From Phellopilus nigrolimitatus (lineage: Eukaryota > Basidiomycota > Agaricomycetes > Hymenochaetales > Hymenochaetaceae): DNA of 64,000 nucleotides. The stretch spans positions 62,001 through 126,000 of the forward strand of contig JAJOHG010000037.1 in the NCBI GenBank assembly GCA_021029095.1. The letters are read 5' to 3'. The notes beneath the pieces are model-generated. The model saw only the letters and a list, made by a program, of their open reading frames with translations. It did no database searches and was not told the DNA's origin. A program made the position numbers and the translations under genes. Below, piece after piece: positions 36,464 through 64,000 of this stretch (the first letter of the stretch is position 1; the number at the start of each line of letters is the position of its first letter).

Positions 36464-39009
36464 AAGCTTCCTGTAAACTGTTGATCATATAGGGTAGCAC
36501 AAGCGTACACACGTCCATGTGATTAGAAGGCAATATATAGCACTAAAAATAAAAATTAAGTACATACTTTTTGCAGACAATGAGGGATATAATTTTTGGT
36601 ATGCTGGAAATGCTACATTTGCTTGGTGTATTTCCACATCCAACTTGTAATTTTAAGCACTGTCAGCCCAAATGTGACACTGTCAGAGTATTTCTTACAG
36701 AAATGATTTGACTCATACTCACATGATGCAAGTGCATCCTTCAGGCCTTTTTCAGATGTTAAGTCCCATGATGTCATGTTTCAGAACTGTGCTTAGAATT
36801 TGACTTGAGGTGTAGAGATTGTTCCTCTGAGTTGCTTTGTTTGTGAAGCATCTGAAAGAGCTTGTGGGCTTCTTAAGTATTTGGTGCATGAACATTGTAG
36901 TTGCCTGATGGTCCCCTGGCAACTACAAATGCCCAGCCTAGTGAAAGAGGAAATGTAAACTTGCATTCTGCTTTGCACAGCATGTTTGCATGTGCCTTCA
37001 TGGTCTGCCAGAATGCCTGGGCATCTGGAAAGCCCCCAGATTGCACACTGAATATGTGCCATGAAGCCTTGCTCCCCATGGCACACTTAGGCAGGTGGCA
37101 CAGCACAAGACACACAACACTCCATGCCATTTGCATGAAGCCCTCTTGTGGCCTGTGGTAGTCTGTGGCTTGGGTGTCCAAGCCAAAGTGGTTCTTCCCA
37201 TCCTCAGCAGCATTGGAACATGGAAAGTTTGTCACAGAGTTTTGCACATCATGTGGTGCTGCCCTGGCAACATTGTCCACAATTGCAGCTTGAAATGATC
37301 CAGCAATCCTGGAACCCTAAATAGAACCTGCTATGCTCCCACCTGCATGCTATGCATGCATTCTGTATCCCAGTTTGTCTCTGCTTACCGGGAAATGTTG
37401 GGAAATGTCAAGATTTGCACAGCTACTACAGAAGCAAATTTCTCAATTCTAGGCACTGCATGACACCAATCTTTTTTCTCCAGACTCGGAAAAAGACAAT
37501 ATGAACACTAGAAGGATTTGGAGGGACTTCATCTTGTGTTATTTAAATATAAGTAACTCTGGTACATCCTGAATCCCATCTAGTGCCTCACTACCTACAG
37601 CAACCTGGGATGTGTGGTGAGAGAAATGCAAAGCACCACAATGTATCCTCTTGCTGCCAGCAGCCTGTGGCTCACACGTACAAGCTGGAGTGGCACTTTC
37701 CCTCCCCCTCTGAATAGCTGATGAAAGCAAAGTGTTGTTCTACTGTCCCAAGCCTAAATTCTCCCACTCCTATTTACATATCAAAGTTTACAGTAGTGGA
37801 CTGTGGACAAATGTGATATATTTCAAGATACAAATTGCCAGCTTATATGCAAAGCTGCTTGCTAATCCCACCTAGATACCTATCCTCCTCTAACACAGGC
37901 TCTGTGTGTTCACTGAAACTCCAACATTATGAAGCCTATATCTATGTGTCTCCTTGTAGGAGAAACTGAAGCTGAAGATGCACAAGTTTGAGGGCATCAA
38001 TCTTGTTATCTCCACTTTCACGTATTTGCAGAATCTGCAGAGTGGTTGTTGTTCTACTGTAGTCCCCTGCTTGGGGATGGCTCTTGTCTCTTACAACTAT
38101 TGATGATATTGCACAAGGATATGCATGGCTAGCAAGTTAGAGGACATACATAGCATTAGAATATAACAATAGGTACATACCTTGTACAATCCATGGGACA
38201 GATGATTCTCTTATGCTAGGGTATGCTATTCTTGATTGTTGTCTTGTGAAATCAAGTTTCAATTTGTGTGGTCTCAAAACTGCCAGTCACATCAACACCA
38301 TGAGAAAGTTACCTACAGAGAGAGAGAAAACCCAAACATACTTATTTCAATCTGTTTTTCAAGGCCATATACAGTGTCCAAGTGAGGTGAAGAGTTTCCA
38401 TCCATGTCTGAAGCTGTGTTTATGGGACTGACTTAATGTGCAGAGAGGTCTTCAAGTTCTCTGAGGTGCTCTGTTTGTGAAGCACCTGGCAAAGCATGTG
38501 CACTTCTTAAGTATCTGGCGCTCCCCTCCCCTGGCAACATAGAGCAGCTATTCAACCACACAACCTGCAATGATGCAGCAAGCCCAAACTTCAATTGCAA
38601 ACTACTATGCTTCTGCCTATGTGGTATGCACACATTTGCATCAAAAGTTGTCTCTACCAGGGTAGAGTTGAGACCTGTACTACTGCAGGCATTGGCTTAG
38701 AGTCCCCACAATGGTGAGTTGAATAGTTGTTCTGTTTAACTATGCCTTTTTTTTTCTATGGTGCAGCAATTTTTAGCACTTTTTGTTGCCTTTAATCCAA
38801 ATGGGTTTTAATTTTGCAATGGCTTTTCCCATACAATACAGTTTATCATTCATTACCTTATTATCCTGGGCAGAAAGGTTTAAAAAAGGAATGTTACCAC
38901 ACAAACACCTTGTTAAGCCCTTTTGCCCATGATAACAACATAAAGTATATTGCATGGGGAAAGGCATAACAAAGTTAAAAAAGCCAGTTAACTTCATGCC
39001 AGTTCAAGA
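36464..39009. repeat. AT-rich repetitive DNA between TPI1 and ABC copy 1
   Basis: About 2.5 kb of AT-rich DNA with internal similarity. The segment near 36830-36880 (TTTGTTTGTGAAGCATCTGA, CTTCTTAAGTATTTGG) recurs near 38470-38520 and, in other forms, near 28770 and 52600. No conserved coding sequence was recognised other than the relic at 36230-36463. Confidence 0.5.
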
Positions 39010-46930
<7,921 letters not shown>

Positions 46931-48691
46931 TAGTCCTGAGCTGTAACTTGCAGGGTAATGTCAAAAGGTCGTGGAAGGGATGGATCATAACAGTGGTGAT
47001 GTTACAGCATTCTTACAAAACCTTGTCAGTGCGCAAAAAAGAAAAAAAAAGTCGCGAAAGGCCAGCAAGCCCAAACAGGCAACATTACCTCTTTGGGCGC
47101 AAGACGCGTCGTTGCTCAAAATCCTCGTTTTTCATAACTCAACGAAATTAGGAAAGTCGGAGCTCTCTGGTTCTCTGAAGCTTGCAATAGGAACAACTGG
47201 GACACAGCCTGATTTTTTGAAGCTTTACAGGCATAGTTCCTTTCGGGCAGCAGCAAGATCGTGGCCTCCTCGACATTCGAGGCATCGACAAACCTCTCTT
47301 TGATTCGGTCTCCTCCGTTTCGGCTATATTATAGCCCACTGCGCACTCGTCGATTACGCAGTTCAACGACGAAGTTTGATGGTTTCTGGCTGTCGTGATT
47401 TTGCGTTGTCACCAATATTTCCTCCATTATTCTGAAGTAGTGATCCATTAGGTTGTGCAGCTTTTGCGTACACATTACTGTGTGGCGTGTCGAAGTAAGA
47501 GGCAGCCTTCGCCTTATTTATTCGTATCTTTGATTGATTGAAGGAAGGTTCCTATCAAGAACGAGCGAGACGCGTAGCACAAGAGGATGAATTCCAGCAG
47601 TCTTCGCAGATAAGCTCGCACACCAACTGAGACCCAAAAGAGATTCCGAGACGAGAGTTCATAAGGTGATCACATATCCCCTCCCCTGCGCGCCGCCGCG
47701 CTTCGGTTTTCGGCGAGTCGATGGCGGGCGGACATATCTGCTGGCGTCCTGCGCTCGCACTCTGACCCTGCGTACGTCCGGCCATCGCATGCGGCAGCAC
47801 GCCGTCCACACACTACTTCATATTTTAATCGTCTTCACTTTTTTCCGCTGCTGACACACGCGCGCAGGCCGATCAACATATGACACACACGATACTGCAC
47901 GGTCTGGGACGCGCCGGCGACACTCGTCTAGCCTATGGCGCCGCGGGACGCGCGTTCGCGGAGACCGTCAACATGTCTTTCTTTCTTTCTTTCTTTTCTT
48001 TCTTTCCGGGAGCACGACCATGCCCAAAGACGAAGACCATGGGCATCTGGAGATGCGAGGGCGCGCAGCCCGACCCAGCGTGCTCTCGGCGAGCGTCACG
48101 GATGGCAGAAAAAGGTTAGTCGAAGCGACTGGTGCAGACCTCTCGCAGAAGCGTTAACAAAATAACAGGGAAGGATCGACGATGGCTGGCCCGCGAAGCA
48201 ATGCGTTAAGGCGCGTCAGTCAGTGTTCACATCTTCTCCAGTGATTAGGAGGATCCGCTGCAGCATGGCTCGCTGTGGTCGGCGCAGAAAGGTCTGAGAC
48301 CTGCTTTGTATTTTGGCCTTCCTCGAATTTCGGTCCAAACAAGTTGTCACAGAAATGCGCAGACCGAGTGTTCTTCAGCAGATCCAGAACGACGGTATGT
48401 TTTCGGAGAATTGGAGACCCGGACATGATTTGTCCTCGCGCGGAATGTTGAACACAGGGGTGGTAACCAAAATTCGAGTGATGCGCGAGCTCATCGTGAC
48501 TTTTGCTTTCTTTTTTTTCGGGCGGAAACGGGGTGTTCTGGAACGGCCCTATCTTTAGGGAGCGTGGACGCCCGCGTACTGAAGCAACTTACGGTCCACT
48601 GCTGCACACTCGTTTCATTTCCGCGGCTCTTTCGAAGGGAAACGTTTACTGCTTGATTGCACGTGATCTCAGTTAAAGTACATTCCGCTTG
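46931..48691. other. Region between ABC copy 1 and monooxygenase F, no gene seen
   Basis: No recognisable gene. There is a TTTC microsatellite at about 47976-48007. From about 47840 the sequence is homologous to the region upstream of monooxygenase E (inverted), marking the outer edge of the right arm. Confidence 0.5.
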
Positions 48692-48766
48692 CCGTACCCT
48701 TGTCATGGATGCCGGTGGCGAGCCATCATTGATATGCATCCAAATCGAGTAATTTGGTGTTAAGCC
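48692..48766. mobile_element. Foldback MITE, copy 3 (degraded), upstream of monooxygenase F
   Basis: The right arm and loop are well preserved (GAGCCATCATTGATATGCATCCAAATCGAGTAATTTGG split across 48719-48756). The left arm is eroded to GTACCCTTGTCATGGA. Compare the copies at 8959 and 15015. It ends about 185 bp upstream of the F start codon. Copy E in the other arm lacks it, so insertion or loss happened after, or independently of, the inverted duplication. Confidence 0.6.
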
Positions 48767-48949
48767 GTCTTCGCCGGCCGACGCGCGGTAGTCCGGCTTG
48801 GATCGTCGAGGGCTCTGTTGTGCCGCCCGCAAACGTCGGTGCTCGGCACTTTATAAATTGCCCTCGCGCTTAATGGCGATGATCACATATAAAGGGGCGG
48901 AGAGTGTAGGCACTCAGGCATCAACTGACTACTCAATACCCAGCTAGCA

Positions 48950-51243
48950 ATGCAATCGCCGAAAATTCTGGTGGTGAGTCCTCGTACACGCTTTTCCGCT
49001 TTAATACTGCTGATTTCGTCCCCCGACCCCCAGGTCGGAGCCGGTCCCGCGGGGCTCGCGCTCGCGCTTTCTCTCCTCAAGAATGGCGTAGCCGTCCGCA
49101 TCATCGAGAAAGACGCGCGCAACCACGTCGGAGAGCGGGGGCCTGGCGTCATGGTAGGCTTCATGTTTAATTGACATGCCCCAAATAAGCCCCTCATGAA
49201 GCTCTGCGCGCAGCCGCGCACCCTGGAGATAGAGCACTTCCTCGGCGTCGCGGACGACGTCCGCAAGGCGGGCATGGGCATGCCGACCATGCACGTCTTC
49301 GATCCCAACGACCCGTACCGCGTCATCAAGTCCCAGGCTATGGTCGAGCACGTCGAGGAGACGCCTGCATTTCCTGTTGTAGGTCCCAAATCTAATGCTT
49401 TTATGAAACGATCCGGGGCTGACGCTGCCTCCCCTGCAGACGCACGGCGTCATGCTCGGCCAGTGGCGCCACCAGGCTATCCTCCGCAAACACATCGAGG
49501 CCCTCGGCGGAACAGTTGAGCTCGGCACGGCGCTTGTCGGGATCGAGCAGGACGAGAGCGGTGCGACCGCGGAGATCGTGCGAACAGTCGACGGAGTACA
49601 GATAGAGGAGAAAACTAAATATGCTTATATTGTAGGCGCGGATGGCGCTCGCAGTGAGTTGTGCTCCTTATATGGCATATGTGCAAAAAGCTGATAGTAG
49701 AAACTTATAGGTGCGGTGCGTAAGACGCTCGGGCTGAATTTTGTAGGCGAAACGCGCGAAGAGGGCAGAATGTACATCGTGGACGCCCGCGTGGACGGAG
49801 CTATCGAAGGGCCAGAAAAAGACAAAGTACGCCTGTATTTTTTTCTCTTTTCGTATACTTGAAAACGTGCACACGAATGTTCTGACATGCTACCTTCCAG
49901 CCTGAGGATATATACTTGTTCGGAGACCGCGAAAAGAAGATGTACGAACGCGCGTGCTTCGTCTTTATTGGTGCATGCTGGCTGATGCTACTGGAACTGC
50001 AGAGCTTCTCTCCGGCATACAGCAGAGCCTGGCTGCTTCCAAATGTTCTTCGCCGGGCCTGATGTAGACTTTGCGACATTGAGAGCGAGAGGCGACCAGG
50101 AGGTTATCCAGAACCAGCTCAACGACATCACGCAGCGCACGGATATGAAGATTTCGGACATCACGTGGCACAGCGAGTGGAGGTAAGAAATAGGCGAAGT
50201 GCCTTGCTCAGATTGCTGAACGCACAGTATGTTTAGGCCAAATATACGCATGGCGGATCGTTTCCATGTCGGACGGGTCTTCATCATCGGAGGTAAACTG
50301 TCGCTTGGAATCTATCCCATTGCGCGACTTGTCTGACCGGAAATCTAGACGCTGCACATGCGCATTCTCCGACCGGCGGGCAGGGCCTGAACTCGAGTAT
50401 CCAGGACGCGGTACGCCTTCCAATCCCCGCCACGATATCGCGACCACCCAAGCTGACTTCATATTCCAGTTCAACCTCGCCTGGAAGCTCGCACTCGTCG
50501 TCAAAGAACATGCGCCTCCCACCCTCCTCGACTCCTACGAAGTCGAGCGCGTCCCCGTCATCGCCGCGATGCTCAAGCTCACGACCGACCTGCTCGACCG
50601 CATCGTCTCGCGCGTCGACACGCAGCAGGCGCTCGCGCGGGCGGAGGCGTCCGCGGCCAGCGTGCCCGACGACGGAGTATTCACCCGCGGCTGGAAGCTC
50701 TTCCAGCTCGACCTCAACTACCGCTGGAGCACCATTGTGCGCGACGAGCGGTACGCGGCGGACGCGACGGACAGCACGGGAGACGTGTACGGAGTCGAGG
50801 GCCACGACGTGCGCGCAGGGGACCGTGCGCCTGATGCGCCGGGCCTTACGACACTTACTGCCAAGGACCGCGCGCCGCGCGCCGCGCCGGTGACCAGGCT
50901 CTTCGACGTCTTCACTCCATCCGTGCACACGGCGCTCGTATTCGCGCCGCGGTCCGCGGGGGCGGCGCAACCGCTGCTGGACGCCCTCCGCGGCCTGCAG
51001 GCGGGGCTCCTCCGCACGGCGCTTGTCCTCCCCGCGGGTGCACCGCGCGAAGGCGTGCCGTCCGCAAACGTCGACCTTGCTTTTGAAGATACGGAGGGCC
51101 ATGCGTTCGGAGGCTATGGCTTGGACGCGACTGGCGACGCGCCGACTGTCGTCCTGGTCCGGCCTGACGGCATGGTCGGCGCCTTTGCGAGGAGCGCGGC
51201 TGGCATCAAGGATTATCTTTCTGCGGTGTATGGATCTGCATAG
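48950..51243 (+). CDS. FAD-dependent aromatic-hydroxylase-type monooxygenase, copy F
   Basis: Ten exons: 48950-48973, 49034-49153, 49214-49378, 49440-49653, 49711-49826, 49901-49941, 50003-50182, 50237-50292, 50349-50410 and 50470-51243, giving 583 aa. Motifs: VGAGPAGLALALSLL, NHVGERGPGVM, VMLGQWRHQAILRKHIEALG, YIVGADGARS, then FHVGRVFIIG joined across an intron to [20 protein letters not shown]. The C-terminal thioredoxin-like domain starts [16 protein letters not shown]. All phases agree and no stop is present. Upstream lie a TATA-like ACATATAAAGGGGCG (about 48883-48897) and the eroded MITE. It is the closest relative of copy E. Confidence 0.88.
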
Positions 51244-53490
51244 GCATCCGAGTCTGGGCGTACATTTGTGTTCCGTATATTGATAGCCCCCACTCAAAGT
51301 CTCCACTCAATATAGTATTTATTCATTCATCTATTTGTTTGACAAACCTGGCATGCGACGGAGAAAACATGCTGAGCTCGATGGCGCTAACGCGCAGTTC
51401 AGGCCTAATTTCGCGTGAAGAAATCGAACACGATGTGCAAGCAGAAATTAGTAAATAAGTTCAACATGTGCCACACCAAACCATTTCGACTGTGATGTTC
51501 CATCTGCGGCTCGCCAGTTGTCGGCGCAGCAGCCGTTGTCGGCCGCGTCTGCAAACAGAAATCAAAATGCGATTTCCACACCATGGTAAAGTCAGCGGCC
51601 ACATGCTCTCTGCATTTTTTTCTATCGGAAGATAAAATAAAATGCATAAGTACCGTATGTGAAATGGATGTTCTTCAGTGGCTTTCACGTTCCCAAATAC
51701 GAACACATGTCCAGATTGCATTCCACGTCTATAGCCACACAAATGTTCGCAAAGCTCTGCCTTATTATTCACAGCAAACTCAAACGGAAAGTAAGAGTGA
51801 GAAAGCGTTAGAAGTTTAGAGCATCTCTTTCCCTCCGGGGTAACAAATTGATCTGGTCTTTCTCAGAGTAATTCTAGTGTGCTAAGACTCCTGTGTGCCT
51901 ATCCTGTTCCACCTGTTTATATATCTTGCTCCCAAACACTTCCACTACTGAACCCACTAATTCACAGTAACAGTTTTGGGTGCATGTCAGGAAGTTTAGA
52001 AACTACCTCTGTGAGTTCTCCATACTCTTCTCCTCTGTTCTTCCTAGCTTCAATCTCTTCAGAGGCAAGTTTAAAAAGGAACTTTGCTAGCACTTCAACT
52101 TGATCTTCACAGGGTTCCTTTCCGCTCTCTGGCACAACAATACGTCGAATAGTGTCTGGGACTAACCCTGCATAGAAGTTTCTAGCATTGGGATGCCAGT
52201 TATCCCTTGCAACTGTTAATGTAACATATGGACAGGCAAAATGTTAGAAGACAGTACATAGCATTTTGAATACTAAAAGATACGTACTTGTTGCAACCAT
52301 TGCAACATATGGTCCAGGAGGTGTAGGACGCCATGTTCTTGTCGCTGCTTGAGTAACATTAACTTTCATCATGTATCTGTTCAATACTGTCAAGTCCATG
52401 TGCAACTCAATCAGAATGTTGCCTATTGCCTACGACTGGAAGAGAATTCGACTTGAACTCACTTGATTTAATGGCAGTATTGAGGCCATCTACAGTGTCC
52501 AAAGTTGCAAATGCCATGTTTGCAGCTGTGTTCAAAAAATTGACTTGATATATAGAAAGTTTTGGTCTGATAGGTTTTGTTTGTGAAGCATCTGGTAGAT
52601 CATGTATGCTCCTTAAATACCTGGAGCACAAATAGGATTGCTACTATGATAGTGCTTCTTGAAGAGCAAATTTGCTACATATTTCCCATGCTTCCTAAAT
52701 AGTTTTTCAATGATACATAATAGTTGCAATGATACACAGAGCCTAAATCTCAAGCTAGCATATGTTTTGGGTAGTTGCTATGCTTCTGCATACATGATAT
52801 GTACCCATTTTGCAAATCATTTTGTCTCTGAGAAGGCTTGACATCATGTGTTTATTTACAAATCAAAAGTATGCTGCTGCAAAGATAGTTTTCTAATTTC
52901 CTCTTGCCTAGCCAAATAGTCATTTTATTTACGCAATACAGTAGAAGTTAGACTTCACTGTGCAAAGAAAGACAATGTAAAATAGAACAGCCATTTGGCT
53001 AGTAGGCAAGGGGATTCCGGGCTGATGCCCACAGTGTGCATAACGACAGATTGCTGCAAAGCTAGAACCATTTTGCACTTTGCTATTAGTCGAGAAGTGC
53101 CTGCTTTTATGCTGCTATGATGGTAGGATGAAGCACTGGTGACAGACGACCTCTTAATAGATTGTGATGAAGTCCAAACCTGATTGAACTGACCCACTCT
53201 AACTATGTCTTTGGGATTACATATCTTCGTATTGACCCAAGCTGCGATCCTACTCCAGTGATGTTAAGGTTCGGTTTGTTGTGGTTTGTCCAGGCCAAAG
53301 ACCAAAACGAACAGGTTGGTCTAGTTTAGTTTGGTTCAACTTTCGCAAAACTCACATTGCAATGCCGATGGCTCCGTTTAGGGTGCAAATTTGCTAAGAC
53401 TGGATCACATTTTCAGCAACAATCCTGAGCCAAACTAGAACTGGAACCAAACCGACAGTCTTGTTTGGCTTTGGACCTGGTTCATGCCAG
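51244..53490. repeat. AT-rich repeat element (right copy)
   Basis: Inverted copy of 27898-30143, ending with GGACCTGGTTCATGCCAG. It carries the second copy of the small unknown gene. Its distal end abuts the 3' flank of ABC copy 2; in the left arm the same end abuts the middle of the ABC fragment. Confidence 0.6.
51979..52545 (-). CDS. Unknown small protein carried in the AT-rich repeat (copy 2)
   Basis: The near-identical inverted counterpart of 28865-29421: an N-terminal exon MAFATLDTVDGLNTAIKSS, a middle exon with LHMDLTVLNRYM, and a last exon with NARNFYAGLVPD and EVLAKFLFKLAS. Differences between copies are scattered single bases. The family is not recognised, and the end coordinates are approximate. 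Confidence 0.4.
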
Positions 53491-53494
53491 TCCA

Positions 53495-61320
<7,826 letters not shown>

Positions 61321-61734
61321 AAATTCGTGTTTAAGAGGTGACATATACATTGTCCATCACTCCATCAAATCTTAAAATTTTGTCGTAGCTTAGTAAATTT
61401 GAAGCAGTGAGACGAAGACAAAAGCAATAATTTTCGCGTTTGACCTGCTGTGCTCTGAAGCAAACGGATAAGGGAAAATCTACATGCACTGCACTCACAT
61501 ATAGTATGTATACGGACTGGTAGCAAACAAACAGACAAGCAAACAAACACGATGTGTCGATGACGCGACGATCGAGCTCGTCATTCCAACATCAAATGCA
61601 CTGATTGTCGAACTGATAGACCAAGGGAGCTAGCCCAACCTCTGAAGTCTCCCTGCGGAATTTTCCAAGGACCAGGAAAGTGACGAATTCAAGGACAACA
61701 TATTTGAGCATAGTCAAGTACTCTGAGCAGGTGA
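61321..61734. other. Intergenic, no gene seen
   Basis: AT-rich region downstream of the duplication edge and upstream of the aminotransferase gene; no supportable coding sequence. Confidence 0.5.
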
Positions 61735-62689
61735 ATGATGTCGACTACAAACATAGAGTCATCGCTCGGTGAGTTTTCTTCATGCCTTGCGGGCATTCTC
61801 GATCTGATTTGGCGATGTGCTTTGTCGATAGATCCGGGTTTCAACCTCTTCACTTCCTTTCGCTACGACCCCAAGCTCCGTACGGCGCCATTCAACACAG
61901 AAGTCAACGGAGAGGAACTCCCTTATCTATTCTTTCCCTATCATGTCGAGAGGCTCGTGAAAACTGCTCAGAAGTTCGGCTGGCAAAAATCCATTCAAAC
62001 AATGGCTGCGCCAGACGCGGCCTCAAGTCTGAAGCGCGTGTGTGATAAAGCTGTACTGGAAAGCTCGCTTTCTGAAAAGGAAACTGGTATCGGAGTGCGT
62101 CCACGATGTTGCTCGCGCATTTCTACATAGTCTGATAATTTCGATGTGTCAGCTGCGCGTTCTTCTCACACCAGCCGGTGAATTTCACGTGGAAAAAATA
62201 CCTACCCGACCATTTCTGAGGGACCCACTGGAGGCTGCGCACTTCAACCCATCAGCCGAGCCTCAAGGTCCCTCAGATCAAGCTCCGCAGACCATCTTCG
62301 ACGTTTATATCGACACGGTACCAACACCGAGCTCAGTCTACACGTCTTTCAAGACGACCTCACGCGCACACTACGATGCCGCGCGTACCCGTGCGGGTAT
62401 CAAAGACCGAATTAAGTTGAAGGAGGTCATCCTTCACAATGAGCGTGGCGAGATCACGGAGGGCTCGGTGCGTAATGTAGCGTTCTGGAGAGATGGAACT
62501 TGGGTCGCCCCGTTGGAAGAAGCTGGCGGGCTCCCGGGTACTGTACGGCGCTATTTGCTCGAGCGTGGACTCGTCCAAGAGGGCGTTATCCGAAAGGAGG
62601 ATCTGAGATTGGGAGAATGGGTGCTATTGATCAACGGCTTCGACGTTACAGTTTTAGGAAAAATCGTAGAGCGACCGTCCGCAGAATGA
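61735..62689 (+). CDS. Class IV aminotransferase, 4-amino-4-deoxychorismate lyase-like
   Basis: Three exons in frame: 61735-61768, 61832-62094 and 62153-62689, about 277 aa. The sequence follows the fungal PabC-like fold-type IV pattern: FNLFTSFRYDP, YLFFPYHVERLVKTAQKFGW, LRVLLTPAGEFHV, IYIDTVPTP-like IDTVPTPSSVYTSFKTT (Lys of the KTT motif is the expected PLP anchor), then ILHNERGEITEGSVRNVAFW and GGLPGTVRRYLLERGLV. ADC lyase makes p-aminobenzoate for folate from aminodeoxychorismate. Branched-chain or D-amino-acid aminotransferases share the fold, but the short length and the NERGEITEGSVRNV motif favour the ADC-lyase-like group. There are two adjacent ATGs at 61735 and 61738. Confidence 0.8.
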
Positions 62690-62960
62690 TGCATTTGATG
62701 GAATCTAGGTCTTGTAAAGGTGCACCCTGAATCTTCTTTCATGCCAATTCATTGACGCAGACAAACTACCCATTTGTTTTGTGCAGTAGGTAGAATATCA
62801 TAAACAATTCAAAACATATCCTTCGTGATCTTATTCATGACTCCGTATTTGCTCGTGCCTTAACAGGGGGCCAATAAGAACCACTCCCGGCCATCAGTGC
62901 GGCTTTCCAGGAATACTTCATCTTCGCTGTTTTCTATGCCATTGCTCGGCCATACCTTCT

Positions 62961-63145
62961 CACATCACCGAGCTCTGCTGGTTCTACATACCCTTCTCGG
63001 TCTGGTCTGTATTTTTAGACGCCAGGCGGCGAATGCGGCGAGTATCATATCTCCTCACATCACCGAACTTTGCTGAATCTACTTCCCTTCCTGGACTGGT
63101 CTGTGTTTTTAGACGCCAGGCGGCGAATACGGCGAGCGTGAGACC
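62961..63145. repeat. Tandem repeat, two units of 95 bp
   Basis: CACATCACCGA..TTTTTAGACGCCAGGCGGCGAAT..CGGCGAG occurs at 62961-63041 and again at 63056-63138, a period of 95 bp. The second half of each unit is nearly identical and the first half more diverged. It lies between the aminotransferase and aldehyde dehydrogenase genes, with no coding frame. Confidence 0.75.
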
Positions 63146-63370
63146 CATTGGTAGCCTGAGCGGGCTCTGTTTGGTCAACTAGAACTTCTCGAAAAGGCAA
63201 AAGGTGGACTTCCTGGGCGCTTCTTCATTGATTTTGTGCGCATTATGTTACTGATTCTATTAAAATAGAGTGCGCAGAAGTCCGCTCAACAGGAACAGAT
63301 CTTTGTATAAATTGGAAGGGGCGCGACAGCTGAAGACATATTCAACGCGGTGAAAAGCCCCATCAACAAT

Positions 63371-64000
63371 ATGACTGGAATCAAGTTCACCCCCGTCGAA
63401 GAAATTCCTAAGGTGATCCTAGTGTCATCTGCTTTATTTTCTCATGCATATATCCATCCTCATCCAAACAGATCCACGCTGGACTCTACAAGACCTTCAA
63501 GGCAGGCGTCTGTCGTCCACTTGCATACCGCCGCACCCAGCTCCATGGACTCGCGCGCATGCTGCAGGAAAACGCCGACGCACTTGCCGACGCGTTATAC
63601 GCAGACCTCGGAAAGCCGCGTACCGAAGTCTTCGCATTCGAGCTCCATCTTCTCATCGACCGTGCAACGGTAACCGCGCAGAAGCTCGAGGAGTGGGCTG
63701 CGCCCGAGCATCCAGAATGCTTTGGTGAGCCGCAGAAGTCGTGGGGGCTCGCAGTACACAAGACACCGAAGGGCCCAGTGTTAATGATCGCGTGAGCTAG
63801 ACTTCCTTCATACTTCCTGCATTGTCTTTGATCACTTTTTTTTTCTTCGTTTGCTCGCGAAGCCCTTGGAACTACCCGTATTTTTTGTGCCTTGTAACCA
63901 TCATCGCTGCTATCGCCGCTGGTGTTCCGGCGGCGCTAAAGCCGTCAGAAATTGCTCCAGCGTCCGCTCAGATCCTGGCGGACCTCATTCCAAAGTATAT
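63371..64000 (+). CDS. Class-3 aldehyde dehydrogenase, 5' part (runs off the window)
   Basis: Exons 63371-63412 (MTGIKFTPVEEIPK), 63472-63791 and 63863 to the window end join in frame. The protein reads LHGLARMLQENADALADALY, DLGKPRTEVFAFELHLLIDR and GPVLMIAPWNYPYFL, then LVTIIAAIAAGVPAALKPSE. The PWNYP motif and ALKPSE (Lys binding the NAD ribose/phosphate) are diagnostic of ALDH. The absence of an N-terminal extension and the DLGKP..E segment point to the ALDH3/fatty-aldehyde group (Hfd1-like). The catalytic Cys and Glu lie beyond the window. Its expected role is oxidation of medium or long-chain aldehydes to acids. Confidence 0.9.

Noticed and set aside
47880..48119. Possible gene starting MTHTILHGLGRAGD
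   Set aside because: The homologous region near 33050 (-) diverges in frame after about 30 codons and the rest runs into a TTTC microsatellite; conservation is of DNA rather than of a protein.
50284..51306. A 340-codon minus-strand frame opposite monooxygenase F
   Set aside because: Antisense to a verified exon with flavoprotein motifs; composition is Arg-rich and no domain is readable.
61331..61550. Cys-rich hydrophobic frame on the minus strand
   Set aside because: Low-complexity AT-rich sequence (repeated CLSVCL-like residues) beside a duplication edge; no homologue in the other unit and no family pattern.

Overview
The window is nuclear DNA of a filamentous basidiomycete, most likely an Agaricomycete. 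Genes are split by many short GT..AG introns of about 50-75 bp. Ser/Pro-rich regulatory-type proteins, GMC-independent FAD monooxygenases, GT1 glycosyltransferases, 2OG-oxygenases and ABCC transporters are all typical of wood- and litter-decay fungi. No rRNA, tRNA or CRISPR was recognised. Exon coordinates were read by hand from splice signals and protein conservation; no alignment or RNA evidence was available.

Layout. 1-8.98 kb is a mixed single-copy region: a DUF7770-like 3' end, an aminoglycoside-phosphotransferase-like gene with an in-frame stop, a decayed WD40 (PAAF1-like) gene, a GNAT acetyltransferase, a GFA/CENP-V-type zinc protein with five tiny exons, an SDR oxidoreductase and a decayed A1 aspartic protease. 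9.19-17.57 kb is a head-to-tail array of three FAD-dependent aromatic-hydroxylase-type monooxygenase genes (copies A, B, C). 17.6-22.3 kb holds a 2OG-oxygenase pseudogene, a TA-flanked MITE, a UDP-glycosyltransferase and a truncated fourth monooxygenase (D). 23.2-26.6 kb carries a low-complexity Ser/Pro/Ala-rich protein gene and an alpha/beta-hydrolase.

From 27.2 to 61.3 kb the sequence is dominated by segmental duplication. Two inverted arms (about 27.2-33.1 and 47.8-56.6 kb) each carry a monooxygenase (E on -, F on +), an AT-rich element and part of an ABCC transporter. A direct duplication of about 7.9 kb (39.0-46.9 and 53.5-61.3 kb) gives two full-length ABCC transporter genes. Each has its own frameshift, so neither is clearly functional. 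The spacer between the arms contains the housekeeping pair ATG12 and triosephosphate isomerase, transcribed divergently from a shared promoter. 61.7-64 kb returns to single-copy genes: a class IV aminotransferase (4-amino-4-deoxychorismate lyase-like) and the 5' end of a class-3 aldehyde dehydrogenase.

Functional reading (inference). Amplified class-A flavin monooxygenases beside a glycosyltransferase and ABCC exporters look like a detoxification or secondary-metabolite locus (hydroxylate, conjugate, export) that grew by tandem and inverted duplication and is partly decaying. A short foldback MITE sits in the promoter region of three of the five intact monooxygenases and could have altered their regulation.
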